From contig CM001438.1 in the NCBI GenBank assembly GCA_000244995.1, positions 2,504,090 through 2,568,089 on the forward strand: DNA of 64,000 nt, given 5' to 3'. Shown piece by piece: positions 1-11,555 of this stretch. This DNA comes from Burkholderiales bacterium JOSHI_001. GTDB lineage: Bacteria; Pseudomonadota; Gammaproteobacteria; Burkholderiales; Burkholderiaceae_C. Below the pieces are notes generated by a model. It was given only the letters and a program-made list of their open reading frames with translations, did not search any database and was not told the DNA's origin. Positions within the stretch are counted from its first letter, which is position 1, and each line of letters opens with the position of its first letter. Position numbers and translations under genes: made by a program.

Positions 1-52
1 AGCGTCCCTGAGTCGGGCCGCGCCCGGCAAGGGGCGCGCGCACGCCCGACGC

Positions 53-96
53 CGGCCCGGTGCAGGGAAGCTTCCCGCCGGGCCGTTTCGTTTTTT
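53..96 (+). terminator. Hairpin terminator or attenuator ahead of livH
   Basis: An 8-bp GC stem (CGGCCCGG at 53-60 with CCGGGCCG at 78-85) encloses an inner GGGAAGCTTCCC palindrome (65-76). It is followed by a T-rich run at 86-96 (TTTCG then six T). It lies 25 bases before the livH start. It probably ends or attenuates transcription from a gene outside the window, possibly the periplasmic binding-protein gene that usually precedes livH; that gene is not visible. Confidence 0.75.
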
Positions 97-120
97 CGCT
101 GACAAGGGTGGCACCGCCAA

Positions 121-1152
121 GTGGACCAGGTCCTGATCAACCTCCTGAACGGCCTCAGCTCCGGGCTGCTGCTGTTCATGCTGAGTTCCGGCCTCACGCT
201 GATACTCAGCATGATGGGTGTGCTGAATTTCGCCCATGCCAGCTTCTACATGCTGGGGGCCTACATCGGCTTTTCGCTCACCGGCGTGCTGGGTTTCTGG
301 CCGGCCCTGCTGCTGGCGCCGCTGGCAGTGGGTGTGCTGGGTGGCTTGTTCGAGCGGGGCGCCTTGCGCCGCGTGCACAAGTTCGGCCATGTGCCTGAAC
401 TGCTGATCACCTTCGGCCTGAGCTACGTGATCCTGGAAGTGGTGCAACTGGTGTGGGGCCGCACGCCGGTGCCTTTCCAGCCGCCGGCCGGGCTGCAGGG
501 CCCGGCCTTCACCCTGGTGCAGAGCACGCGCGACGGCATGTCCCTGGCGCTGGGCGCGGCGCCGGCCGAACTGTGCGCCGGTGCGGCCGACGTGGTGGTG
601 AAGTGTTCGCGCTTCCCGATGACGCGGGCCTTCATGATGCTGGTGGCCCTGCTGATGCTGCTGGCGCTGTGGCTGCTGCTCACGCGCACCCGCATCGGCC
701 TCATCATCCAGGCCGCGCTGACGCACCCCGAGATGGTGGAAGCGCTGGGCCACGACGTGCCCAAGGTCTTCATGCTGGTCTTCGGCAGCGGTTGCGCCCT
801 GGCCGGGCTGGCCGGCGTCATCGGCGGCATCACCTTCATCACGGAACCGGCCATGGCCGCGGTGGTGGGCTCCATCATCTTCGTGGTGGTGGTGGTGGGC
901 GGCATGGGTTCGCTGGCCGGGGCCTTTGTGGGCAGCCTGGTGGTGGGCCTGCTGCAGACCCTGCCGCTGACGGTGGACGCGTCGCTGGCCGACCTGATCA
1001 ACCGCCTGGGCGGCCAGGTCAGCGCCAGCACTTTCGGCTGGCCGCTGCTGCGCATCACGCTGGCGCAAGCGGCGCCCATCCTGCCCTACCTGCTGCTGGT
1101 GCTGATCCTGATCTTCCGGCCCAAGGGCCTGCTGGGCACGCGGGAAGGCTGA
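121..1152 (+). CDS. livH: Branched-chain amino acid ABC transporter permease, LivH type
   Basis: This 343-residue integral membrane protein is a LivH-family permease, which forms the inner-membrane channel of a high-affinity amino-acid (or amide or short acid) importer together with LivM. Its hydrophobic segments are spread along the whole chain, and the N-terminus has the family pattern (LNGLSSGLLLFMLSSGLTLI, then LNFAHASFYMLGAY). The C-terminus IFRPKGLLGTREG is typical of the family. The start is GTG at 121, giving VDQVLINLLNG. livM follows after 4 bases, so the genes are co-transcribed. The substrate cannot be read from the sequence; the position next to fatty-acid genes leaves room for a substrate other than leucine. 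Confidence 0.93.
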   Translation: MDQVLINLLNGLSSGLLLFMLSSGLTLILSMMGVLNFAHASFYMLGAYIGFSLTGVLGFWPALLLAPLAVGVLGGLFERGALRRVHKFGHVPELLITFGLSYVILEVVQLVWGRTPVPFQPPAGLQGPAFTLVQSTRDGMSLALGAAPAELCAGAADVVVKCSRFPMTRAFMMLVALLMLLALWLLLTRTRIGLIIQAALTHPEMVEALGHDVPKVFMLVFGSGCALAGLAGVIGGITFITEPAMAAVVGSIIFVVVVVGGMGSLAGAFVGSLVVGLLQTLPLTVDASLADLINRLGGQVSASTFGWPLLRITLAQAAPILPYLLLVLILIFRPKGLLGTREG

Positions 1153-1156
1153 AAGC

Positions 1157-2461
1157 ATGCAAGTCAGCGATTCACGCACCTTTTTCCGCCCGCGGCTGCT
1201 GAGCGGCCGCGCCTGGATGGTCTGGGCCGGCTTTGCCATCGTGCTCATCGTGGCGCCGCTGCTGTGGACCAGCAGCTTCGCCCAGACCCTGCTGTCGCAG
1301 GTAGGCATCGCCATCATTGCCTGCCTGGCCTACAACATGCTGCTGGGGCAGGGCGGCATGCTCAGCTTCGGCCACGCGGTGTACAGCGGCCTGGGTTCCT
1401 TCCTGGCCATTCACACCTTGAATCTGGCCGCGGCAGGCACGCTGTGGATGCCGGTCAGCCTGATCCCCTTGGTGGGCGGCTTCGCGGGCCTGTTCTTTGC
1501 CGCGCTGTTGGGCTACGTCACCACCAAGAAGGCCGGAACCACCTTCGCGATGATCACCATGGGCATTGGTGAGCTGGTGTGGTCCATGTCGCTGATGATC
1601 CCGGAATTCTTCGGCGGCGAAGGTGGCATCACCACCAACCGCGTGGTGGGCCAGCCCTTCCTGGGCATCAGCTTCGGGCCGCAGATCCAGGTGTACTACC
1701 TGATTGCGGTGTACTGCTTCGTCAGCACCGCGGCCATGTACGCCTTCACCCGCACGCCGCTGGGGCGCATGCTCAACGCCGTGCGCGACAACCCGGAGCG
1801 GGTGGAGTTCATCGGCTACAGCACCCAGAGCGTGCGTTACCTGGCCTTCATGGCCTCGGGCTTCTTCAGTGGCATCGCCGGCGGGCTGGGGGCGCTGAAC
1901 TTCGAGATCGTCACCGCCGAAGTGGTGGGCGCGGCGCGTTCGGGCGGCTACCTGCTGTTCGTGTTCCTGGGCGGGGCCACTTTCTTCATCGGACCCATCA
2001 TCGGCGCGGTGCTGATGGTGTTCGCGCTGGTCATGTTGTCGGAACTCTCCAAGGCCTGGCTGCTGTACCTGGGCCTGGTGTTCCTGTTCATGGTGATGTA
2101 TGCGCCGGGCGGCCTGGCCAGCCTGATCATGATGAACCTGCGCGTGTCGTCCTTCGGCAAATGGGGCCGGCTGCTGAAGCACTATGTGGCCCTGACCGCC
2201 ACCGGCGCGCTGGCGCTGGCCGGCCTGGTGGCCTTGATCGAAATGCTGTACCACCTGCAGCTGGATGCGGCGCTGGGCAACGAAAAGAAGCTGCTGGGCG
2301 TGACGCTGGATGTGCAGTCCACCTCCATCTGGCTGGCCGCGGCGGTGGTGCTGGTGCTGGGCGGTGCGGCCTTCGAATGGGCGCGGCGCGGCTTCGCGGC
2401 CGAATGGAGCAAGGTGCAGGAAGAGATCCAGCACGAGATCACGCGAAGGGAGACGGCATGA
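1157..2461 (+). CDS. livM: Branched-chain amino acid ABC transporter permease, LivM type
   Basis: This 434-residue membrane protein is the second permease of the Liv transporter. It carries the LivM pattern (LAYNMLLGQGGMLSFGHAVYSGLGSFLAIH near residues 55-84) and the conserved cytoplasmic stretch TPLGRMLNAVRDNPERVEFIG near residue 200. It is longer than many LivM proteins (about 330-420 residues) because of a C-terminal extension with two further hydrophobic segments and a charged tail. Its stop codon overlaps the livG start in an ATGA, which indicates translational coupling. Confidence 0.93.
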   Translation: MQVSDSRTFFRPRLLSGRAWMVWAGFAIVLIVAPLLWTSSFAQTLLSQVGIAIIACLAYNMLLGQGGMLSFGHAVYSGLGSFLAIHTLNLAAAGTLWMPVSLIPLVGGFAGLFFAALLGYVTTKKAGTTFAMITMGIGELVWSMSLMIPEFFGGEGGITTNRVVGQPFLGISFGPQIQVYYLIAVYCFVSTAAMYAFTRTPLGRMLNAVRDNPERVEFIGYSTQSVRYLAFMASGFFSGIAGGLGALNFEIVTAEVVGAARSGGYLLFVFLGGATFFIGPIIGAVLMVFALVMLSELSKAWLLYLGLVFLFMVMYAPGGLASLIMMNLRVSSFGKWGRLLKHYVALTATGALALAGLVALIEMLYHLQLDAALGNEKKLLGVTLDVQSTSIWLAAAVVLVLGGAAFEWARRGFAAEWSKVQEEIQHEITRRETA

Positions 2462-3249
2462 GCGCAGCCGCCCCCTTCGCGCTGGAATTGCGCAACGTCA
2501 CCAAGAACTTCGGCAAGACCGAGATCATCCGTGGCGCCAACCTGCTGGTGAAGCCGGGCGAACGCGTGGCCATCATCGGCCCCAACGGCGCGGGCAAGAG
2601 CACGCTGTTCAACCTGATCAGCGGGCGCTTCGGGGTGAGCAGCGGCGAGATCATGCTCAACGGCGAGCGCATTGACGGCCTGACGCCGTTTGAAGTGAAC
2701 CGCCGCGGCCTGGCGCGCAGCTTCCAGGTCAGCAACCTGTTCACGCGCCTGTCGGTGTTTGAAAACCTGCGTTGCGCGGTGCTGTGGAGCATGGGCCACC
2801 GCTACGCCTTCTGGAAGTTCCTGTCGAACCTGCACGACGCCAACCGGCGCGCCGAGGAAGTGCTGGGCATGATCCGCCTCACCCGGCGGCGCGACCAGCT
2901 GGCGGTGAACCTCACCTACGCCGAGCAGCGGGCGCTGGAAATCGGCATCACCATCGCGGGCGGCAGCAACGTCATCCTGCTGGACGAACCCACGGCCGGC
3001 ATGAGCAAGAGTGAAACCGCCAACTTCGTGGCGCTGATCCGCGAGATCACCGCCGGCAAGACCCTGCTGACCGTGGAGCACGACATGGGCGTGGTGTTCG
3101 GCCTGGCCGACAAGATCGCGGTGCTGGTCTACGGCGAGGTCATCGCCTTCGACACACCCGAGGCCGTGCGCGCCAACCCGCGGGTGCAGGAAGCCTACCT
3201 CGGCTCGGTGCTGGCCGACCAACAAGCGGCGGAGGCCGGTCACCGATGA
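2458..3249 (+). CDS. livG: Branched-chain amino acid ABC transporter ATP-binding protein, LivG type
   Basis: This 263-residue ABC ATPase powers the transporter as one half of the LivG/LivF pair. It has Walker A GPNGAGKST, a Q-loop region SFQVSNLFTRLSVFENL, Walker B VILLDEPTAGMSKSE and the switch His in LLTVEHDMGVVF, all in family order. The ABC signature is diverged, reading LTYAEQRALEIG instead of LSxGxQR. That divergence is common in LivG proteins. The start ATG at 2458 overlaps the livM stop (ATGA). The stop overlaps the livF start in the same way. Confidence 0.93.
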   Translation: MSAAAPFALELRNVTKNFGKTEIIRGANLLVKPGERVAIIGPNGAGKSTLFNLISGRFGVSSGEIMLNGERIDGLTPFEVNRRGLARSFQVSNLFTRLSVFENLRCAVLWSMGHRYAFWKFLSNLHDANRRAEEVLGMIRLTRRRDQLAVNLTYAEQRALEIGITIAGGSNVILLDEPTAGMSKSETANFVALIREITAGKTLLTVEHDMGVVFGLADKIAVLVYGEVIAFDTPEAVRANPRVQEAYLGSVLADQQAAEAGHR

Positions 3250-3950
3250 ACCCGCTGCTGCAACTGAGCGACCTGCACGCCTACTACGGCAAGAGCCATG
3301 TGCTGCATGGCGTCACCTTCAATGTGAAGCCCGGCGAAATCGTCAGCCTGCTGGGGCGCAACGGCTCGGGCCGCAGCACCACGGTGAAGGCCATCATGGG
3401 GCTGGTCACGGCCACCGGCTCGGTGCGCTTTCGCGAGCAGGAAATCCAGGGCCTGAAGGCCTTCGAGATTGCCCATCGCGGCATCGGCTACGTGCCCGAG
3501 AACCGCGACATCTTCCCCAAGCTGACGGTGCACCAGAACCTGCAACTGGGTGAAAAGCGCGGCAAGGCCAAGCCGCGCTGGCAGGCCGACGACATGTACC
3601 AGCTGTTCCCGCGTCTGAAGGAGCGTCAGCACACCGAAGCCGGGGTGCTGTCCGGGGGTGAGCAGCAGATGCTGACCCTGTGCCGCACGCTGATGGGCGA
3701 CCCTGATCTCATCATGATCGACGAGCCCACCGAAGGCCTGGCACCCAAGATCGTGGAACTGGTGGCCGAGTCCCTGCGTGAGCTGAAGCGCCGCGGCATC
3801 AGTGTGCTGCTGGTGGAGCAGAAGCTGACCATCGCGCTGGAAGTGTCCGAGCGCTGCATGGTGATGGGCCACGGCCAGATCGTGTTCGAAGGCAGCCCGG
3901 CGGCGCTGAAAGCCAACACCGAGGTGCGCAAGGAGTGGCTGGAGGTCTAG
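3246..3950 (+). CDS. livF: Branched-chain amino acid ABC transporter ATP-binding protein, LivF type
   Basis: This 234-residue ABC ATPase is the second nucleotide-binding subunit. It has a signature LSGGEQQML, Walker B DLIMIDEPTEGLAPK and switch His region VLLVEQKLTIALE. The P-loop is unusual: it reads GRNGSGRSTT, so the invariant Walker A lysine is arginine (R43). The rest of the protein is canonical and the gene sits in an intact operon, so it is unlikely to be a pseudogene. It overlaps livG by 4 bases and closes the operon; the next gene has its own promoter region. Confidence 0.92.
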   Translation: MNPLLQLSDLHAYYGKSHVLHGVTFNVKPGEIVSLLGRNGSGRSTTVKAIMGLVTATGSVRFREQEIQGLKAFEIAHRGIGYVPENRDIFPKLTVHQNLQLGEKRGKAKPRWQADDMYQLFPRLKERQHTEAGVLSGGEQQMLTLCRTLMGDPDLIMIDEPTEGLAPKIVELVAESLRELKRRGISVLLVEQKLTIALEVSERCMVMGHGQIVFEGSPAALKANTEVRKEWLEV

Positions 3951-4019
3951 CCCCGGCCCGACGGGCTTTCCCATGTCGGCTTGTCACCCACTGGACAAGC
4001 GCTGGGCCGCGGTGGCTTC

Positions 4020-4039
4020 TAGAATAGAACGATCGTGCT
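4020..4039 (+). promoter_or_regulatory. Probable -10 element (TAGAAT) abutting a TetR-type palindrome
   Basis: TAGAAT at 4020-4025 is directly followed by AGAACGATCGTGCT at 4026-4039, an imperfect inverted repeat of the form AGAACG-nn-CGTTCT. The same arrangement (TAAAAT then AGAACGACCGTTCG) occurs at 16059-16078 before another lipid-metabolism gene. A repressor bound here would cover the transcription start. The repressor is not in the window. A 9-bp stem (4046-4054 with 4067-4075) follows in the leader. Confidence 0.55.
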
Positions 4040-4108
4040 TTTTTTCCGGCTGCCGGGACACTTCCTGGCAGCCGGTATTCCCTTCCCTTTCCTGAGCCGA
4101 GGTTGTTT

Positions 4109-6205
<2,097 letters not shown>

Positions 6206-6225
6206 CGCGCTGACGACCGCTTCGC

Positions 6226-7704
6226 ATGTTCAAGCGCCTGGCCCTGGGCCTGTTGACCGCCCTGCTGCTGTTGGCCGCGGTGCTGGTGGCCAACGCCTGG
6301 CGCCAGGGCTCGCGCCAGGTGCAGGTGCCAGCGCTGGCGCCACTGGCGGTGGACGAACGCGCGGTGGCCGATTCGCTGTCCGTGGCCATTCGCGCCCGCA
6401 CGGTGTCGGACCTGAAGGATCCGAACCTGAACGCCGATCAGTTCGTCGCGCTGCAGTCCCACATCCAGCAGCGCTACCCGAAGGTGCACGCCACGCTGAA
6501 GCGCGAAATGGTGGGGGGCTTGAGCCTGCTCTACACCTGGCCTGGCCGCGACGCCACGGCGCCCGGTGTGGCACTGATGGCGCACCAGGATGTGGTGTCC
6601 ATTTCGCCGGGCACCGAAAGCCTGTGGCAGGCCGAGCCCTTCGCCGGCACCATCCGGGACGGCTACGTCTGGGGCCGTGGCGCCTGGGACGACAAGAGCA
6701 ACCTCATCACCCAGCTGGAAGCGGTGGAGCGGCTCATTGCCAACGGCTTCCAGCCCACGCGCAGCATCTACCTGGTGTTCGGGGCCGACGAAGAAGTGGG
6801 TGGTGAACGCGGCGCCTTGCCCATTGCCCGGCTGCTGAAGGAACGTGGTGTGAAGCTGGACTTCGTGGTGGACGAAGGCCTGCTCATCACCGAAGGCGTG
6901 CTGCCCGGCCTGTCGCGGCCGGCGGCCCTGGTGGGCCTGGCCGAGAAGGGCTCGGTGTCGGTGCTGCTGCGCGCCCAGGCGCCAGGCGGGCATTCTTCGA
7001 TGCCGCCGCCGCCAGGGCAGTCGGCCATTGCGCAATTGGCGCAGGCCATCACCCAGGTGGACGGCCACCCCATGCCTGCTGTGCTGGACACACGCAGCAT
7101 CGCCGGCCAGATGTTCGATGCCATTGCGCCGGAAATGCCCGGCGCGCAGCGGGTGGTGCTGTCCAACCTGTGGCTGTTCCGGCCGCTGGTGCAGGCCCAA
7201 CTGGAAAAGGGCCAGAGCACCAACGCCATGCTGCGCACCACCACCGCCGCCACCATCGTGCAGGGCGGCGTGAAGGAAAACGTGTTGCCGGCGGTGGCCG
7301 AAGCCACGGTGAACTTCCGCATCAAGCCCGGCGACACCCAGGCCGCGGTGCTGGCCCATGTGCGCAGCGTGGTGGCCAACCCAGCGGTGCAGGTCAGCCA
7401 GCTGCCGGGCGGCTTCGAGCCTTCGCAGGTGGCCAGCGTCGAATCCCGCGGCTACCAGTTGGTGAACCGCACCCTGCGCGAAGTGGTGCCCAGTGCCCTG
7501 GTGGCGCCTGGGCTGATGGTGGGCGGCACCGATTCGCGCCACTTCGCCGCCCTGTCAGAGAACATCCTGAAGTTTTCGCCCATCCGCGCCAGGCCGGAAG
7601 ACCTGCCGCGCTTCCACGGCACCAACGAGCGCATCTCGACCGCGGGGCTGGTCGAGATGGTGCGCTTCTACCACCGGCTGCTGCAGCAGGCTGCCGGCAG
7701 CTGA
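6226..7704 (+). CDS. M20 family metallopeptidase (carboxypeptidase-like), membrane anchored or exported
   Basis: This 492-residue protein belongs to the zinc-dependent M20/M25/M40 amidohydrolase family, in the branch related to PM20D1 and yeast CPS1. It begins with a hydrophobic helix ([21 protein letters not shown]), so it is probably exported or anchored by a signal sequence. Metal-ligand motifs are MAHQDVVS near residue 120, GRGAWDDK near residue 150, [12 protein letters not shown] near residue 185, and GGTDSRHFA near the C-terminus. Family members cut peptides or N-acyl amino acids. Placement inside a beta-oxidation run suggests an N-acyl amino acid substrate, but that is inference. It starts 20 bases after the upstream stop. 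Confidence 0.85.
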   Translation: MFKRLALGLLTALLLLAAVLVANAWRQGSRQVQVPALAPLAVDERAVADSLSVAIRARTVSDLKDPNLNADQFVALQSHIQQRYPKVHATLKREMVGGLSLLYTWPGRDATAPGVALMAHQDVVSISPGTESLWQAEPFAGTIRDGYVWGRGAWDDKSNLITQLEAVERLIANGFQPTRSIYLVFGADEEVGGERGALPIARLLKERGVKLDFVVDEGLLITEGVLPGLSRPAALVGLAEKGSVSVLLRAQAPGGHSSMPPPPGQSAIAQLAQAITQVDGHPMPAVLDTRSIAGQMFDAIAPEMPGAQRVVLSNLWLFRPLVQAQLEKGQSTNAMLRTTTAATIVQGGVKENVLPAVAEATVNFRIKPGDTQAAVLAHVRSVVANPAVQVSQLPGGFEPSQVASVESRGYQLVNRTLREVVPSALVAPGLMVGGTDSRHFAALSENILKFSPIRARPEDLPRFHGTNERISTAGLVEMVRFYHRLLQQAAGS

Positions 7705-7729
7705 CCCCACACCCACCCAGGAGCAAGCC

Positions 7730-8905
7730 ATGAGCAAAGCCGTCATCGTGTCCACCGCCCGCACCCCCTTGGCCAAGAGCTGGAAGGGCGCCTTCAACAT
7801 GACCCATGGCGCCACGCTGGGCGGGCACGCGGTGGCCGCCGCGGTGCAGCGCGCCGGCATCGAAGGCGCGGAGGTGGAAGACATCCTCATGGGCTGCGCC
7901 AACCCCGAAGGCGCCACCGGCTGGAACATCGCCCGCCAGTGCGGCCTGCGCGCCGGCCTGCCGGTGTCGGTGGCCGGGGTCACCGTGAACCGCTTCTGCT
8001 CCAGCGGGCTGCAGACCATCGCGATGGCGGCGCAGCGCATCATCGCCGGCGAGGGCGACACCTACGTGGCTGGCGGTGTGGAAAGCATTTCCTGCGTGCA
8101 GCAGGAAATGAACCTGCACATGTTCCAGGACCCCTGGCTGAAGGACCAGAAGCCCGAAATCTACTGGCCCATGCTGCAGACCGCCGAGACCGTGGCCAAG
8201 CGCTACCAGATGGACAAGGAGCGCATGGACCGCTTCGGCGTGGAAAGCCAGCAGAAGGCCTGCGCCGCCCGCGCGGCGGGCAAGTTCGACGACGAGATCG
8301 TGCCCATCACCGTGATCGCCGGCGTGGCCGACGCGCAGCTGGGCCTGCGCAGCAAGCAAGTGACCGTCAGCGCCGACGAAGGCCTGCGCGAGGGCACCAC
8401 CTACGAAAGCATCCAGGGCATCCGCACGGCGGTGCCGGGCGGTGTGGTGACCGCCGGCAACGCCAGCCAGTTCAGCGATGGCGCCGGCGCCTGCGTGGTG
8501 ATGGACGAGGCCCTGGCCAGCAAGAAGGGCCTGAAGCCTCTGGGCCGCTTTCTGGGCTTTGCGGTGGCCGGCTGCGAGCCGGATGAGATGGGCATTGGCC
8601 CGGTGTTCGCCGTGCCCAAGGTGCTGAAGCGCCTGGGCCTGAGCGTGGCCGACATCGACCTGTGGGAGCTGAACGAAGCCTTCGCGGTGCAGGTGCTGTA
8701 CTGCGCCGACAAGCTGGGCATTCCGCTGGACAAGCTCAACGTGAACGGCGGCGCCATTGCGGTGGGTCACCCCTATGGCATGAGCGGCCAGCGCCTGACC
8801 GGCCACGCCCTCATCGAAGGCAAGCGCCGTGGCGCCAAGCGGGTTTGCGTCACCATGTGCATTGGCGGTGGCATGGGCGCGGCTGGTGTGTTCGAGGTGC
8901 TGTGA
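7730..8905 (+). CDS. Acetyl-CoA C-acyltransferase (thiolase)
   Basis: This 391-residue thiolase should cleave 3-ketoacyl-CoA to acetyl-CoA and a shortened acyl-CoA, the last step of beta-oxidation. The nucleophilic Cys lies in [16 protein letters not shown] near residue 90. The His motif is [12 protein letters not shown] and the second catalytic Cys lies in [13 protein letters not shown] near the C-terminus. GHPYGMSG departs from the usual GHPIGASG but is seen in FadA-like thiolases. A ribosome site (CAGGAG) precedes the ATG. Together with the bifunctional enzyme upstream and the acyl-CoA dehydrogenase downstream, it completes a beta-oxidation set. Confidence 0.93.
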   Translation: MSKAVIVSTARTPLAKSWKGAFNMTHGATLGGHAVAAAVQRAGIEGAEVEDILMGCANPEGATGWNIARQCGLRAGLPVSVAGVTVNRFCSSGLQTIAMAAQRIIAGEGDTYVAGGVESISCVQQEMNLHMFQDPWLKDQKPEIYWPMLQTAETVAKRYQMDKERMDRFGVESQQKACAARAAGKFDDEIVPITVIAGVADAQLGLRSKQVTVSADEGLREGTTYESIQGIRTAVPGGVVTAGNASQFSDGAGACVVMDEALASKKGLKPLGRFLGFAVAGCEPDEMGIGPVFAVPKVLKRLGLSVADIDLWELNEAFAVQVLYCADKLGIPLDKLNVNGGAIAVGHPYGMSGQRLTGHALIEGKRRGAKRVCVTMCIGGGMGAAGVFEVL

Positions 8906-8932
8906 CGCTGCACTGCTGAAGGACTTCAAACC

Positions 8933-10741
8933 GTGCGAGACACCGTCGATTTCCTGCTGCACGACTGGTTGAAGGTGGAAACGCTCACCGCGCGGCCGCG
9001 CTTCGCCGACCATTCGCGCGAGACCTTCACCCAGGTGCTGGACATGTGCGAGCGCATCGCGCGCGAGAAGTACGCGCCCTTCAACCGCCTGGTGGACACC
9101 GAAGAGCCGCGCTTTGATGGCGAGAAGGTCATCCTGCCCCAGGCCACGCACGACGCCTGGAAGGCCTACGCCGAGTCTGGCATGCTCAGCGCGGCGCAGG
9201 ACTATGAGGTGGGCGGCATGCAACTGCCCTACAGCGTGGAAGCGGCGGCGCACGGCTTCTTCGGCAAGGCCTCGGTCAGCATCGGCTCGGGCATGCTGAC
9301 CACCGGCAACGCCAACCTGCTGATGGTGCATGGCACGCCGCTGCAGCAGCAGGTGTTCGCCCGCAACGAATTCTCCGGCCGCTGGTCGGGCACCATGTGC
9401 CTGTCCGAACCGCAGGCCGGCTCCAGCCTGTCGGACGTGGCCACCCGTGCCGTGCCCGATGGCGCCGACTTCGAAGCCGACCCGCTGGGCCCGCGCTACC
9501 GCCTGCGCGGCAACAAGATGTGGATCTCGGCCGGCGAGCACGAACTGACTGAGAACATCGTGCACCTGGTTCTGGCCAAGATCCCGGACGCCGACGGCAA
9601 GCTGGTGCCCGGCACGCGTGGCATCTCGCTGTTCATCGTGCCCAAGAAGCTGGTGGACACCGAAGGAAAGCTCACCGGCGAGCGCAACGACGTGGCGCTG
9701 GCCGGCCTGAACCACAAGTGCGGCTGGCGTGGCACCACCAACACGCTGTTGAACTTCGGCGAAGGCAAGTTCAAGCCACAAGGGCAGGGCGGTGCCATCG
9801 GGTATTTGGTGGGCCAGCCCGGGCAGGGCCTGCGCTGCATGTTCCACATGATGAACGAGGCGCGCATCGGCGTGGGCATGGCGGCCACCATGCTGGGCAT
9901 GGCGGGCTACGAAGCGTCGTTGGACTACGCGCGCCAGCGCCCGCAGGGCCGGCCGACAGGACCCGCCGGCAAAGATGCCGCGCGGCCCCAGGTGCCGATC
10001 ATCGAACACGCCGACATCAAGCGCATGCTGCTGGCGCAGAAGAGTTATGCCGAAGGCGCGCTGGCGCTGGAGTTGTACTGCGCGCGCCTGGTGGACGAAC
10101 AGCACACCGGCGACGAAGCGGCTTCGAAAGAAGCGTCGCTGCTGCTGGACGTGCTGACCCCCATCGCCAAGAGCTGGCCCAGCGAGTGGTGCCTGGAAGG
10201 CAACAGCCTGGCCATCCAGATCCACGGCGGCTACGGCTACACGCGCGACTTCCCGGTGGAACAGTACTGGCGTGACCAGCGCCTGAACATGATCCATGAA
10301 GGCACCCACGGCATCCAGGCGCTGGACCTGCTGGGCCGCAAGGTGGTGATGGACGGCGGCGCCGGCCTGAAGCTGCTGGCCACGCGCATGAACGACAGCA
10401 TTGCCAGCGCCCAACAGAACGCTGACCTGGCGGGCCACGCGCACGCGCTGGCCGCCGCGCTGCAGAAGCTGGGCGCGGCCACCAAGGCCGCCTGGTCCAC
10501 CGGCGTGCCCGAAGAAGCCCTGGCCAACGCCACGCCCTACCTGCAGGCCTTCGGCCATGTGGTGCTGGCCTGGGTGTGGCTGCAGGTGGCGCAGGCCGCG
10601 CAGGGCCATGCGCTGGCGCCGGGCAAGCTCGCCGCGGCGCGCTATTTCTTCGACTACGAACTGCCCAAGATCGACGCCTGGCTCAAACCCGTGGCCGAGC
10701 GCAACGACGTTTGCCGCACCATGCAGGACGCGTGGTTCTGA
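8933..10741 (+). CDS. Acyl-CoA dehydrogenase, long (about 600-residue) type
   Basis: This 602-residue flavoenzyme should introduce the first double bond into acyl-CoA and pass electrons to ETF. It shows the acyl-CoA dehydrogenase middle-domain motif GTMCLSEPQAGSSLSD, the FAD-domain motif QIHGGYGYTRDFPVEQYWRD, and the catalytic-Glu region IHEGTHGIQALDLLGRKV. A roughly 120-residue C-terminal helical extension, typical of this subfamily, follows. The start is GTG at 8933 (VRDTVDFLLHDWL). It is 27 bases downstream of the thiolase. Its likely electron route through ETF to ETF-QO is represented by etfQO at 14290-15975. Confidence 0.92.
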   Translation: MRDTVDFLLHDWLKVETLTARPRFADHSRETFTQVLDMCERIAREKYAPFNRLVDTEEPRFDGEKVILPQATHDAWKAYAESGMLSAAQDYEVGGMQLPYSVEAAAHGFFGKASVSIGSGMLTTGNANLLMVHGTPLQQQVFARNEFSGRWSGTMCLSEPQAGSSLSDVATRAVPDGADFEADPLGPRYRLRGNKMWISAGEHELTENIVHLVLAKIPDADGKLVPGTRGISLFIVPKKLVDTEGKLTGERNDVALAGLNHKCGWRGTTNTLLNFGEGKFKPQGQGGAIGYLVGQPGQGLRCMFHMMNEARIGVGMAATMLGMAGYEASLDYARQRPQGRPTGPAGKDAARPQVPIIEHADIKRMLLAQKSYAEGALALELYCARLVDEQHTGDEAASKEASLLLDVLTPIAKSWPSEWCLEGNSLAIQIHGGYGYTRDFPVEQYWRDQRLNMIHEGTHGIQALDLLGRKVVMDGGAGLKLLATRMNDSIASAQQNADLAGHAHALAAALQKLGAATKAAWSTGVPEEALANATPYLQAFGHVVLAWVWLQVAQAAQGHALAPGKLAAARYFFDYELPKIDAWLKPVAERNDVCRTMQDAWF

Positions 10742-10759
10742 ACCTGAGGAGCACCCACG

Positions 10760-11551
10760 ATGACGACAAACGTGATGGACTTGTTCAGCCTGAAAGGCCG
10801 CAACGCCTTGGTCACTGGCGGATCCCGCGGCCTGGGCCTGCAGATGGCGCAGGCCCTGGGTGAAGCCGGTGCGCGCATCATGCTCACCGCCCGCAAGGCC
10901 GACGAACTGGAAGAGGCCACGCAGCAGTTGCAGGCCCAGGGCATCGACACCCGCTGGGTGGCCGGGGACGGCAGCCAACCCGCGGACATCCAGCGCATCT
11001 GCGCCGAAACCCTGGAACGCCTGGGCCCGGTGGACATCCTGGTGAACAACGCCGGCGCTGCCTGGGGCGCGCCGGCCGAGGACCACCCGCTGGAGGCCTG
11101 GGACAAGGTGATGAACCTGAACGTGCGCGGCGTGTTCCTGTTTTCCCAGTACATCGCCAAGCACAGCATGATCCCGCGCCGCTGGGGCCGCATCGTCAAC
11201 ACCGCGTCCATCGCCGGCCTGTCGGGCAACGCCGTCGGCCACGAGACCGTGGCCTACAACACCAGCAAGGGCGCGGTGGTGAACATGACCCGGGTTCTGG
11301 CGGGCGAATGGGGTGAGTTCGGCATCACGGTGAACGCGGTGGCGCCGGGCTTCTTCCCCAGCAAGATGACCCATGCCACGCTGGCCAAGCTGGGCGAAGC
11401 CAACATGGCCGCCAAGGCCCCGCTGCGCCGCCTGGGCGACGACGAGGACCTGAAGGGCGCGGTGGTGATGTTCGCCAGCGCGGCGGGCAAGCACATCACC
11501 GGGCAGATCCTGGCGGTGGATGGTGGGGTGTCGGTGGTGCACGGAGCCTGA
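10760..11551 (+). CDS. SDR family oxidoreductase
   Basis: This 263-residue short-chain dehydrogenase has the nucleotide motif VTGGSRGLGLQMA near residue 17, the structural NNAG motif, the active-site Ser in VNTASIAGLSG and the Tyr-x3-Lys motif YNTSKG. The best general match is the 3-oxoacyl-ACP reductase or gluconate 5-dehydrogenase branch. Within this gene run it may act on 3-hydroxy/3-oxoacyl-CoA, but the substrate is not readable. A GAGGAG ribosome site precedes the ATG. Confidence 0.88.
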   Translation: MTTNVMDLFSLKGRNALVTGGSRGLGLQMAQALGEAGARIMLTARKADELEEATQQLQAQGIDTRWVAGDGSQPADIQRICAETLERLGPVDILVNNAGAAWGAPAEDHPLEAWDKVMNLNVRGVFLFSQYIAKHSMIPRRWGRIVNTASIAGLSGNAVGHETVAYNTSKGAVVNMTRVLAGEWGEFGITVNAVAPGFFPSKMTHATLAKLGEANMAAKAPLRRLGDDEDLKGAVVMFASAAGKHITGQILAVDGGVSVVHGA

Positions 11552-11555
11552 GACC

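Noticed and set aside
53-96. The hairpin before livH read as a riboswitch
   Set aside because: It is a simple stem with an inner palindrome and a T-run, with no aptamer-like conserved core.
3950-3980. Possible terminator after livF
   Set aside because: Only a short GCCC/GGGC pairing with three T is visible; too weak to call.
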